From positions 1 through 27,400 of the forward strand of contig JBIIDT010000040.1 in assembly GCA_044238145.1 (NCBI GenBank): a DNA stretch of 27,400 nucleotides. Reading direction: 5' to 3'. The translations under genes were made by a program, and so were the position numbers. The notes below the pieces were generated by a model. It saw only the letters and a list, made by a program, of their open reading frames with translations. It searched no databases and was not told the DNA's origin. Origin of the DNA: QWPN01 sp044238145 (GTDB taxonomy: Bacteria > Planctomycetota > Planctomycetia > Pirellulales > UBA1268). Shown here piece by piece: positions 17,175 to 25,218 of this stretch (its first letter is position 1; each line of letters starts with the position of its first letter).

Positions 17175-17185
17175 ATGGCTAGACT
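17157..17185 (+). promoter_or_regulatory. Candidate promoter of the glycine riboswitch-gcvP unit
   Basis: TTGTCG (17157-17162) and TAGACT (17180-17185) are spaced by 17 bases, each matching four of six consensus positions. The expected transcript start, about 17192, falls right at the first stem of the riboswitch. Confidence 0.5.
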
Positions 17186-17188
17186 TCA

Positions 17189-17352
17189 GTCGTCAGGAGA
17201 GAGCCGCAAGGCCGCCGAAGGCAGAACGCTCAGGCAAAAGGACTGACGACGACACTGTTGGAGAGCGACCCGGGCCGCACGGCCCGTGTCCACCGAAGGG
17301 GCAAACCGCGGGCGCCGCCCGCGGCGAATCTCTCAGGTTCCAGGACAACAGG
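17189..17352 (+). promoter_or_regulatory. Tandem glycine riboswitch (two aptamers)
   Basis: Two consecutive glycine aptamers precede gcvP. Aptamer 1 is closed by CGTCAG (17191-17196) with CTGACG (17243-17248) and contains GGAGAGAGCC, GCCGAAGGCAGAACG and CTCAGGCAAAAGGAC. Aptamer 2 is closed by CTGTTG (17255-17260) with CAACAG (17346-17351) and contains GGAGAGCGACC, ACCGAAGGGGCAAACC and TCTCAGGTTCCAGGAC. Only a six-base linker separates them. Glycine riboswitches usually switch on glycine-cleavage genes when glycine is abundant. No terminator with a T-run follows, so control of translation is likelier. The sequence GGTTCC occurs at 17336-17341 and again at 17352-17357 and can pair with GGAGCC (17388-17393), which holds the Shine-Dalgarno sequence. 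Confidence 0.93.
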
Positions 17353-17385
17353 GTTCCCGGCGCCGGCATCGCCGTCGCCACGATC

Positions 17386-17391
17386 AAGGAG
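17386..17391 (+). promoter_or_regulatory. Ribosome binding site of gcvP
   Basis: AAGGAG with 7 bases to the ATG at 17399. It fixes the start and is the probable target of the riboswitch, because GGTTCC upstream can base-pair with GGAGCC here. Confidence 0.8.
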
Positions 17392-17398
17392 CCCTGCC

Positions 17399-20341
17399 AT
17401 GTCCGACCTGCTCACGGCCCGCGCGGCCGCCCCTGAAGCCTCCGCCGGCCCCGCGTCGCCACCGCCGCTCGCCGCCCTCGAGCAGCCCTCCGAGTTCGAA
17501 GGCCGGCACATCGGCCTCTCGGCCGCCGACGAGCGGCACATGCTCGACGCGGTGGGCGCGACCACCCGCGCGGCGTTGATCGCCGAGATCGTTCCCGCCT
17601 CGATCGCCCGCCACGACCGCATGGACCTGCCCGAGGCGGTGACCGAGGCGGCGGCCCTCGGCGAACTGCGGGGCATCGCCGCCCGAAACCAGCTGCTCAA
17701 GAGCTTCATCGGCCAGGGCTACCACGGCACGCACACCCCGGGCGTGATCCTGCGGAACATCCTGGAGAATCCGGCCTGGTACACGGCCTACACGCCGTAC
17801 CAGGCGGAGATCAGCCAGGGCCGCATGGAGGCGCTCGTCAACTTCCAGACGATGGTCTGCGACCTCACGGGGATGCCGATCGCCAACGCGTCGATGCTCG
17901 ACGAGGCGACCGCGGCCGCGGAGGCGATGACGCTCGCCCGGCGGACGGCCGCCTCCAAGAGCCCGGTGTTCCTCGCCGACCGCCGCTGCCATCCGCAGAC
18001 GCTCGAGGTGCTCGCCACCCGGGCGGCGCCGCTGGGCATCGAGGTCGTGGTCGGCGACGTCGGCAGCCTGATCGAAGGCCGGGAGTGCTTCGGGGCGCTC
18101 GTGCAATATCCGGCCACCGACGGCGCCGTGGACGACTGGCGCGGACTCGCCGAGCGGGTGCACGCGCGGCAGGCGCTGTTGTGCGTCGCGGCCGACCCGC
18201 TGGCGCTCGTGCTGCTCGTGCCGCCGGGCGAGTGGGGGGCCGACGTCGTCGTCGGCAGCACGCAGCGATTCGGCATGCCGATGGGCTGTGGCGGCCCGCA
18301 CGCGGCCTACCTCGCCTGCCGCGACGCCCTGAAGCGGTCGCTGCCGGGCCGGCTCGTGGGCGTGAGCGTCGACACCCACGGCGCGCCGGCCTATCGGCTG
18401 GCGCTCCAGACCCGCGAACAGCACATCCGCCGCGAGAAGGCGACCTCCAACATCTGCACCGCGCAGGTGCTGCCGGCCGTCGTGGCGAGCATGTACGCCG
18501 TGTACCACGGCCCCGCCGGGCTGGCGCGAATCGCCACGCGGGTCGCGGCCTACGCGGCGATCCTCGCGGAGGGCCTGAAGCGTCTGGGCGTGCGGGTGCG
18601 CAACGCCCATGCCTTCGACACGCTGAGCCTCGACACGGGCGACCGCACCGCGGCCCTCGCGGCCCGGGCCCGCGAGTTCGGCATGAACCTCCGCACGCTC
18701 GATCCGCACACGCTCGCCGTCAGCCTCGACGAGACCACGACCCGCGACGATCTCGCGCGTCTGTGGGCGGTGTTCGCCACGGCCGGCCAGGCGGTGCCCG
18801 ACGTGGCGGCCTTCGAACGCGGCGTCGAGCCGGCGATCCCGCCGGCCCTGCGGCGGACGAGCGACATCCTCGTGCATCCCGTGTTCAACACCCACCACTC
18901 CGAGACGGCGATGCTGCGGTACATCCGGGCGCTCTCCGACAAAGACCTGGCCCTCGACCGCAGCATGATCCCGCTCGGCAGCTGCACGATGAAGCTCAAC
19001 GCCACGAGCGAGATGATTCCGATCACGTGGCCGGAGTTCGCCCACGTGCACCCGTTCGCGCCGGCCGACCAGCGGGCCGGCTACGCGGCGCTCGAACGGC
19101 AGCTGCGCGGCTGGCTCACCGCGGCCACGGGCTACGCCGGCATCAGCCTGCAGCCCAACGCCGGCAGCCAGGGGGAATACGCGGGGCTGCTGGCGATCCA
19201 GGCCTGGCAGCGGGCCCGCGGCCAGGGCCACCGCGACGTATGCCTGATCCCGTCGAGCGCGCATGGCACGAATCCCGCCAGCGCCCAGATGGTGGGCATG
19301 CAGGTGGTCGTGACCGGCTGCGACGCGCACGGCAACGTCGACCTGGCCGAGCTCGAGGCCCGGTGCGGCGAGCACGCCGACCGGCTGGCCGCGGTGATGA
19401 TCACCTATCCGAGCACGCACGGCGTGTTCGAGACGTCGATCCGGCAGCTCTGCGAGATCGTCCACCGGCACGGCGGCCGGGTGTACGTGGACGGGGCCAA
19501 CATGAACGCGCTGGTGGGCCTGGCCGCGCCCGGCGCGTTCGGCGGCGACGTCAGCCACTTGAACCTCCACAAGACCTTCTGCATCCCGCACGGCGGTGGC
19601 GGACCGGGCGTCGGGCCGGTGTGCGTGGTGGAAGATCTCGTGCCCTTCCTCCCCGGCCACGCGACGGGGGGCCTGCCGGCGGGCCCCGTCGGCGCCGTGT
19701 CGGCCGCGCCGCTCGGCAACGCCGCGGTGCTGCCGATCAGCTGGATGTACTGCCGGATGATGGGGGCCGAGGGGCTCAGGCACGCGACCGAGGCCGCGAT
19801 CCTGGCGGCCAACTACGTCAGCGTGCGGCTCCGCGACCACTTCCCCACGCTCTACTGCGGCGCCAACGGCCGCGTGGCCCACGAGTGCATCCTCGACCTG
19901 CGGCCGCTGAAGGAGACGAGCGGCGTGACGGCCGAGGACGTGGCCAAGCGGCTCATCGACTACGGCTTCCACGCGCCGACCTTGAGCTTTCCGGTGCCGG
20001 GCACGCTGATGGTCGAGCCGACGGAGAGCGAGCCGCTCGCCGAGCTCGACCGGTTCGTCGAGGCGCTGATCGCGATCCGCGGCGAGATCGCGCGGATCGA
20101 GGCCGGCGAGTGGCCGCAGGACGACAACCCGCTGAAGAACGCCCCGCATACGGCGGCCGCGACCGCGGCGACCGACTGGCCGCATCCGTATTCCCGCGAG
20201 ATTGCCGTCTTCCCGGTGGCGACGCTGCGGCGGGCGAAGTACTGGCCGCCGGTGGGCCGGGTGGACAACGTCCACGGCGACCGCAACCTGTTCTGCAGCT
20301 GCGTCCCCGTGGCGGCCTGGGCCGAGGCCGGCCAGGGCTGA
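17399..20341 (+). CDS. gcvP: Glycine dehydrogenase (aminomethyl-transferring), P protein of the glycine cleavage system
   Basis: This 980-residue, full-length, single-chain P protein is the PLP-dependent decarboxylase of the glycine cleavage system. It releases CO2 from glycine and loads the aminomethyl group onto lipoyl-H protein. N-terminal half: FEGRHIGLSAADERHML, GQGYHGTHTPGVILRNILENPAWYTAYTPYQAEISQGR and NASMLDEATAAAEAM. C-terminal half: LGSCTMKLNATSEM, AGSQGEYAGL, IPSSAHGTNPASA and the PLP-lysine motif LHKTFCIPHGGGGPGVGP with K725. The first 30 or so residues are a variable Ala/Pro-rich leader. The partner genes gcvT, gcvH and lpd are not in the window, so gcvP is a single-gene unit behind its own riboswitch. 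It ends 17 bases from the convergent DUF1501 stop with no obvious terminator. Identification is firm. Confidence 0.97.
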   Translation: MSDLLTARAAAPEASAGPASPPPLAALEQPSEFEGRHIGLSAADERHMLDAVGATTRAALIAEIVPASIARHDRMDLPEAVTEAAALGELRGIAARNQLLKSFIGQGYHGTHTPGVILRNILENPAWYTAYTPYQAEISQGRMEALVNFQTMVCDLTGMPIANASMLDEATAAAEAMTLARRTAASKSPVFLADRRCHPQTLEVLATRAAPLGIEVVVGDVGSLIEGRECFGALVQYPATDGAVDDWRGLAERVHARQALLCVAADPLALVLLVPPGEWGADVVVGSTQRFGMPMGCGGPHAAYLACRDALKRSLPGRLVGVSVDTHGAPAYRLALQTREQHIRREKATSNICTAQVLPAVVASMYAVYHGPAGLARIATRVAAYAAILAEGLKRLGVRVRNAHAFDTLSLDTGDRTAALAARAREFGMNLRTLDPHTLAVSLDETTTRDDLARLWAVFATAGQAVPDVAAFERGVEPAIPPALRRTSDILVHPVFNTHHSETAMLRYIRALSDKDLALDRSMIPLGSCTMKLNATSEMIPITWPEFAHVHPFAPADQRAGYAALERQLRGWLTAATGYAGISLQPNAGSQGEYAGLLAIQAWQRARGQGHRDVCLIPSSAHGTNPASAQMVGMQVVVTGCDAHGNVDLAELEARCGEHADRLAAVMITYPSTHGVFETSIRQLCEIVHRHGGRVYVDGANMNALVGLAAPGAFGGDVSHLNLHKTFCIPHGGGGPGVGPVCVVEDLVPFLPGHATGGLPAGPVGAVSAAPLGNAAVLPISWMYCRMMGAEGLRHATEAAILAANYVSVRLRDHFPTLYCGANGRVAHECILDLRPLKETSGVTAEDVAKRLIDYGFHAPTLSFPVPGTLMVEPTESEPLAELDRFVEALIAIRGEIARIEAGEWPQDDNPLKNAPHTAAATAATDWPHPYSREIAVFPVATLRRAKYWPPVGRVDNVHGDRNLFCSCVPVAAWAEAGQG

Positions 20342-20358
20342 CCGACGTCGCAGGCGTG

Positions 20359-21813
20359 CTACGCGATCACGTCCCTGACCACGTGGCCGCCCACGTCGGT
20401 GAGCCGGAAGTTGCGGCCGTTGTGGCGATAGGTGAGCTTCTCGTGGTCGATGCCCAGCAGGTGCAGAAGCGTGGCGTGCAGGTCGTTGACGTGCACCTTG
20501 TTCTCCACCGCCTTGTAGCCGAAGGGATCGGTCGCGCCGTAGTGGGTGCCCGGCCGCGCACCGCCGCCGGCCATCCAGATCGTGAAGCCGGCGGGGTTGT
20601 GGTCGCGGCCCTTGCCCCCCTGCGAGTCGCTCGTGCGGCCGAACTCGCCCCCCCAGATGACGAGCGTGTCGTCGAGCATTCCGCGGGCCTTGAGGTCGGC
20701 CAGGAGCGCCGCCGCGGGCCGGTCGGTGGCCAGCCCACACTCGCGGTGGTTGGTCTCGATGTTGTTGTGGCCATCCCAGGGCACGTCGTCGACCGCGCCG
20801 TCGCCGGCCGTGTTCCTGCCCGCGAAGATCTGGATGAACCGCACGCCCCGCTCGAGGAGCCGCCGGGCCGTGAGGCACTGCCTGGCGAACACCTGGCACT
20901 TCGGATCCCCGGTGCCGTAGAGCTCGTGCGTGAGCTGCGACTCCCGCGAAAGATCGATCGCCTCGGGGGCGGCCGTCTGCATCCGGTAGGCCAGCTCGAA
21001 GCTCGAAATGCGGGCGGCGAGGTCGGCCTGTGTCGGCCGCAGCGCCGCATGCTCGGCATTGAACGCCGACAGGAGATCGAGCTCCGCCCGCTGTGAGTCG
21101 AGCGTGTGTCCGGTGCGGAGCGCGAGGTTGTCGATCGCCACGGGCCGCCGCGCGTCGATGGCCAGCGCCTGATGGCTCTTCGGCAGGAATCCCGCCGACC
21201 AGATCTGGTCGTCGCCGCGCGGCTTCCGCTCGTGCATCACCACGAAGCTCGGCAGGTCGTGGTTCATGCTGCCGAGGCCGTAGTCGAGCCAGGCGCCCAT
21301 GCTCGGCATGCCCGGCCGGCTGAACCCGCTCATCAACTCCATCGCGGCCGGCGCATGGTTGTTGGCCCGCAGGTACATCGAATGGATGAAGCACATGTCG
21401 TCGACGTGCTTCGCGAGGTGCGGAAAGAGGTCGCTCACCCAGGTGCCCGACTGGCCGTGCCGGGCCCACTGGAACGGGCTGGCGAGGCACTTGCCGCTCG
21501 TCTGAAAGAAGCCCACCTGGCTGTCGGCGCCGGGGAGCGGCTGGCCGTCGCGGGCCTGGAGTTCGGGCTTGTAGTCCCAGGTGTCGACCTGCGAGGGAGC
21601 GCCCGTCATGAACAGCCAGATCACCCGCTTGGCCTTCGGCGGGTGATGGGGGATCGACGGCGGTGTTCCCACGTCTGCACTCGTGTTGGCCCGGCTTTCG
21701 TCACCGAGGAGCGATGCCAGGGCGAGAGCGCCGAAGCCGAGCCCCGCGTCGCACAAAAACGCCCGACGTGACGGCAGGAGAAGGTCGCCGATCCGTGTCA
21801 ACGCGGTCTGCAT
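20359..21813 (-). CDS. DUF1501 family protein, Tat-exported (second copy type)
   Basis: This 484-residue DUF1501 protein has the same length as the one at 8734-10188 but is widely diverged from it, so the two are old paralogs rather than a recent duplication. A twin-arginine signal lies at PSRRAFLCDAGLGFGALALA (R16-R17). Shared family blocks are KRVIWLFMTGAPSQVDTWDY, TWVSDLFPHLAKHVDDMCFI, GVRFIQIFAGRN, VIWGGEFGRTSDSQGGKGRD and HVNDLHATLLHLLGIDHEKL. The enzymatic role is unknown; the fold is related to alkaline phosphatases and sulfatases. The paired cytochrome/DUF1549/DUF1553 gene ends 10 bases upstream of this start, and GAGGAG in that gap (overlapping the upstream stop) serves as ribosome binding site, so both are one operon. 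It converges on gcvP. Confidence 0.93.
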   Translation of the reverse strand: MQTALTRIGDLLLPSRRAFLCDAGLGFGALALASLLGDESRANTSADVGTPPSIPHHPPKAKRVIWLFMTGAPSQVDTWDYKPELQARDGQPLPGADSQVGFFQTSGKCLASPFQWARHGQSGTWVSDLFPHLAKHVDDMCFIHSMYLRANNHAPAAMELMSGFSRPGMPSMGAWLDYGLGSMNHDLPSFVVMHERKPRGDDQIWSAGFLPKSHQALAIDARRPVAIDNLALRTGHTLDSQRAELDLLSAFNAEHAALRPTQADLAARISSFELAYRMQTAAPEAIDLSRESQLTHELYGTGDPKCQVFARQCLTARRLLERGVRFIQIFAGRNTAGDGAVDDVPWDGHNNIETNHRECGLATDRPAAALLADLKARGMLDDTLVIWGGEFGRTSDSQGGKGRDHNPAGFTIWMAGGGARPGTHYGATDPFGYKAVENKVHVNDLHATLLHLLGIDHEKLTYRHNGRNFRLTDVGGHVVRDVIA

Positions 21814-21823
21814 GCGACACTCC

Positions 21824-24800
21824 TCAATCCACGTACACGAACTCGTTCAAACAAAACATCAAATGACACACATCGGCGAGCGCCGCCTGCCAGCCCGCCG
21901 CATCGCCGCTGGCCGCGTGCTCGCGGCCTGCGAGCAGCGCCGCGAACCTCTCCCGCTCCGCCTGGTTCGGCGGCCGCGACAGGGCCGCCGTGAAGCAGTA
22001 GTCGATCGCCGCCTCGCCGGCCGCGGCAGAGGGCGCGAGGCCGAGCGTCGTGCGGGCCCGCTTGGCGAGGCCGTCCGCCGCCGACCGCACGAGCGGCGCG
22101 TTCATCATCGCCAAGGCCTGCGTCGGCACCGTGGCCACGCCGCGCGAGCCCACCGGCTGCACCGGCTCCGGCTGGTCGAAGACCTGCAAAAACCCGATCG
22201 GCTCACTGCGTTTCACGTCGAGATAGATGCTGCGGCGCCGGCTGGTCACGTCGAGGCCGGCCCGGCCGTACATCGTCGTGTCGAGCATGCCGGCGACGGC
22301 GAGCAGCGCGTCGCGGATCGACTCGCCCTCCAGCCGCTGCGACTTCCGGTGCCAGAGAAGCTTGTTGTCCGGATCCTTCGCCAGCGCCGCCTCGCTCACG
22401 GTTCCCGACTGCCGGTAGGCGGCGCTCGTGACGATCAGCCGGTGGATGCTTTTCAGGCTCCACCGATCGTCCACGATCCGGTTGGCGAGCCACTCGAGCA
22501 GCTCGGGGTGCGTGGCCGGATCGCCCTGCGTGCCGAGATCGTTGGGGGTGGCGACGATGCCGCGGCCGAAGTGGTGGTGCCAGAGGCGGTTTACGATGAC
22601 GCGGGCGGCGAGCGGGCCGGCGCCGCGATCGACGTCGACCAGGAAGTTCGCCAGGCCCAGCCTCGAATCGGGCAGCGGCGTGTCGTCGGGGCCGGAGAGC
22701 AGGTTTTTCTCGACGTCGTCGTCGGCGATCGTCGCCAGCACGAAGCCCGGCGCCGCCTTGCCCTTCTTGCGGCCCACCTCGCCGCGGGCCAGCACGAACA
22801 CGTCCTGGCTGCCGCTTTGCACGGCCTGCGAGTTGCCCGTGATCACCCACGAACCGTTCGTGGCGGCGTACACCTTGAGCAGATCGGGCTTCGGCTTCTT
22901 CGCCTCGATCGCCGCGAGGTCGGCCTGTACCCGTGCGGCGTCGGCATCGACCCGGCCGAGCCACGGCAGGAGATCTCGCGACGTGGCCTCGTCGGCGAGT
23001 GCCCGGCCCGCGGCGCGGGCCGCATCGAGCAGCGTCGCCAGTTCCCGGCCCGCCTGCGGTACGGCGGCCACTTCGAGGTCGGCCGCGTCGGGGTCCGTCG
23101 CGACCGCCACCCGCAGCCGCGCCAGGCCATGCTGCTTGGCGGCGAACAGCAGCTCGACGGTCAGCCGCGTGCCTTGGTCGAACCCGACCGGTTTGTCGAA
23201 GGCGACGACGGCCGCATGATCCCGTCCGCCCGGGCCGTCCACGGACCAGCCGGTGTCGGGGGCATCATCGACGGCAGCCGCCAGTTCATATCCTTGCGCT
23301 TCAGCCGTGGCCGCGACCGGCCGCAGCACCAGTTGGAAAGGCTTGCGATCCGCCGCGTCCACGAGCGGCGCGGCGACGATCTTCAGCCGCGCCAGCCGAA
23401 ACGCCCCGTCCGTGCCGGTCCCCGGCCCCCCGCCCGGCGCCGAGGGACTCGCCAACACCTCGAGCCGCAGCGCCCGGAGGTCTTTCTGATACGTGTGAAA
23501 CGTGACGGTGTAGGTGTCGTCCGCTTCGAGCCTGCCGGAGGCGGCGACGACGTCGTCCGGCTCCTCGAGCAGCGTGGCCTTTGAGGCCTTGAGCGTCTGC
23601 GGATCGAGCGCCATCCAGGTGGCCGCCTTGAGGTGCTGCGGCGCATCGGTGGCCAGCCAGCGGGCGACCCGCCCCGGCAGCTCCTCCCGGCGATACCGCT
23701 CCTCCGCGGCCGCCAGCGGCGTCCGCTCCGCGAGCCAGGCGTCGTGCTTCCGCCTGGTCGTCGCCGGATCGAGGTCGATGTCGGTGTCGCGCTGCACGGC
23801 CTTCCCGAGGCAGGCGATCATGGCGTAGTAGTCGCGGTGGCCGATCGGATCGTACTTGTGGTCGTGGCAGCGGGCGCAGCCGATCGTCATGCCGAGCACG
23901 CTCGAGCCGAGCGTGGCCACCATGTCGTCGAGCTGGTCGTAGCGGATCGGCTCCACCGTCTTGGCCGTCACCTGGCCGGGATACGGTCCCGCCACGAGGA
24001 AGCCGGTCGCTGCCGTCGCGTCGTAGTCGCCCGGCTTGATCAGGTCGCCCGCCACCTGCATCCGCAGGAACTCGTCGTACGGCAGGTCGGCGTTGAGGGC
24101 CTTGATGACCCAGTCGCGGTAGTGATGAGCGCCGGGGCGATCGCCGTCGAACTCGTAGCCGCTGCTCTCGCCGAACCGCACCGTGTCGAGCCAGTGACGG
24201 GCCCAACGTTCGCCGAATCGCGGGCTCGCGAGCAGCCGATCGACGAGCTTGTCGTAGGCGTCGGGCGTGCCGTCGTCGAGAAATGCCTGCAGCTCCTCGG
24301 GCGTGGGAGGCAGGCCCGTGAGATCGAAGAACAGCCGGCGGGCGAGCGTGGCCTTCGCAGCTTCAGGGGCCGGTGCGATCCCCGCCTCCTCCTGCCTGGC
24401 GAGGATGAATCGGTCGATCTCGTTCCTGGCCCAACCGGCGGCCTTCACCCCGGGCGGCGACACCGACGCGAGCCGGCGATACGCCCAGTGCCGCCTCCCT
24501 TGCTCGACGTCGATGGTCCGCTCGTCGACCACGGCCGTGGGCTGGTCGCGCGGATCGGGGGCGCCCATGTCGATCCACTTCTCGAAGTCGGCGATCACGT
24601 CGTCGGGGAGTTTGCCGGCCGGGGGCATCTCGAAGCCGTCGTACTTGAGCGCCGCGAGCAGCAGGCTGTCGTCGCGCTTGCCCGGTACCACCGCCGCCCC
24701 GCTCTCGCCTCCCTTCATCATCCCGTCGCGGGAGTCGACGAGCAGGTTCGCCTTGAGCTTGCCCGCCTGCAGCGCCTCCGCGGAATGGCACTGGTAGCAG

Positions 24801-24949
24801 TGCTGGGCGAGGACCGGCCGGATCTTGGACTCGAAGAACGCGAGTTGATCGGGGGTGGGGGATGCCGTCACCACCGACGCCCACGCGGCGAACTCCATCA
24901 CGACTGCGACACGGCACCACCGGTCGACCGACCATCGAAACTTCGCCAT
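21824..24949 (-). CDS. Secreted PSCyt1/DUF1549/DUF1553 cytochrome-c-type protein (second)
   Basis: A 1041-residue exported protein if it starts at the ATG at 24949, where MAKFRWSVDRWCRVAVVMEF opens a signal-peptide-like N-terminus; an upstream ATG at 24991 would add 14 residues. Heme motif C51-Y-Q-C-H55 is followed by the FEMPPAGKLP loop (possible axial Met near 108). DUF1549 covers about 172-385 with a second CxxCH (C358-A-R-C-H362, in CARCHDHKYDPIGHRDYY). A beta-rich insert (about 450-640) and a short helical stretch precede DUF1553 at about 745-1000 (LANFLVDVDRGAGPLAARVIVNRLWHHHFG, PTQALAMMNAP). It differs in sequence and heme loop from the copy at 10193-13336. Its role is unknown; it forms an operon with the DUF1501 gene. 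A GATAAT promoter candidate at 25003-25030 favours the downstream start. Confidence 0.91.
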   Translation of the reverse strand: MAKFRWSVDRWCRVAVVMEFAAWASVVTASPTPDQLAFFESKIRPVLAQHCYQCHSAEALQAGKLKANLLVDSRDGMMKGGESGAAVVPGKRDDSLLLAALKYDGFEMPPAGKLPDDVIADFEKWIDMGAPDPRDQPTAVVDERTIDVEQGRRHWAYRRLASVSPPGVKAAGWARNEIDRFILARQEEAGIAPAPEAAKATLARRLFFDLTGLPPTPEELQAFLDDGTPDAYDKLVDRLLASPRFGERWARHWLDTVRFGESSGYEFDGDRPGAHHYRDWVIKALNADLPYDEFLRMQVAGDLIKPGDYDATAATGFLVAGPYPGQVTAKTVEPIRYDQLDDMVATLGSSVLGMTIGCARCHDHKYDPIGHRDYYAMIACLGKAVQRDTDIDLDPATTRRKHDAWLAERTPLAAAEERYRREELPGRVARWLATDAPQHLKAATWMALDPQTLKASKATLLEEPDDVVAASGRLEADDTYTVTFHTYQKDLRALRLEVLASPSAPGGGPGTGTDGAFRLARLKIVAAPLVDAADRKPFQLVLRPVAATAEAQGYELAAAVDDAPDTGWSVDGPGGRDHAAVVAFDKPVGFDQGTRLTVELLFAAKQHGLARLRVAVATDPDAADLEVAAVPQAGRELATLLDAARAAGRALADEATSRDLLPWLGRVDADAARVQADLAAIEAKKPKPDLLKVYAATNGSWVITGNSQAVQSGSQDVFVLARGEVGRKKGKAAPGFVLATIADDDVEKNLLSGPDDTPLPDSRLGLANFLVDVDRGAGPLAARVIVNRLWHHHFGRGIVATPNDLGTQGDPATHPELLEWLANRIVDDRWSLKSIHRLIVTSAAYRQSGTVSEAALAKDPDNKLLWHRKSQRLEGESIRDALLAVAGMLDTTMYGRAGLDVTSRRRSIYLDVKRSEPIGFLQVFDQPEPVQPVGSRGVATVPTQALAMMNAPLVRSAADGLAKRARTTLGLAPSAAAGEAAIDYCFTAALSRPPNQAERERFAALLAGREHAASGDAAGWQAALADVCHLMFCLNEFVYVD

Positions 24950-25002
24950 GCACATCCCGTTCTTCGGGAAAGAGGGACGGACTGACTGCATTACCGCCCA
25001 AG

Positions 25003-25030
25003 ATTATCGTCAAAACTTCAATGGCGTCAC
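25003..25030 (-). promoter_or_regulatory. Candidate promoter of the second cytochrome/DUF1501 operon
   Basis: On the minus strand, GTGACG (plus 25025-25030) and GATAAT (plus 25003-25008) are 16 bases apart. The transcript would begin near 24996, giving a leader of about 45 bases if translation starts at 24949. Confidence 0.4.
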
Positions 25031-25158
25031 GACACGGGTTGCAGCCGGCGGGGGTTTCGTGCCTTGTCTGCGGGTCATCCCTGATCCGGCTGAGCCGGCA
25101 CCCACCGACATGTGCGCCGCGCTTAAGGCCGTTTGCAATTTCCGGGCCACGCAGGGCT

Positions 25159-25189
25159 TTGGCGACACCGGCGGCGGCCGATCTAAGAT
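25159..25189 (+). promoter_or_regulatory. Candidate promoter for the hydrolase-like gene
   Basis: TTGGCG (25159-25164) and TAAGAT (25184-25189) are spaced by 19 bases, about 30 bases before the ATG at 25219. The spacing is longer than ideal. Confidence 0.3.
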
Positions 25190-25218
25190 GCATCGAGTTC
25201 GTTCCCACCTGCAGCACC

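Larger units (their letters stand above)
24950..25218. other. 269-base divergent intergenic region
   Basis: This separates the second cytochrome operon (leftward) from the hydrolase-like gene (rightward). It contains promoter candidates in both directions, a small hairpin TCCCG-TTCTT-CGGGA (24955-24969) and a 13-base palindrome CCGGCT-G-AGCCGG (25086-25098). It is less GC-rich than the genes around 24990-25030. No small gene with convincing coding features was found. Confidence 0.5.

Noticed and set aside
17384..21490. Very long open frame on the minus strand across gcvP and the DUF1501 gene
   Set aside because: It is antisense to firmly identified gcvP over most of its length and is Arg/His/Gly-rich with no domain-like stretches. 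In DNA with GC-rich third positions such shadow frames are expected.
8734..21813. The two DUF1501 operons as a recent segmental duplication
   Set aside because: Protein sequences, heme motifs, inserts and operon spacers differ throughout; no long nucleotide identity was seen between them.
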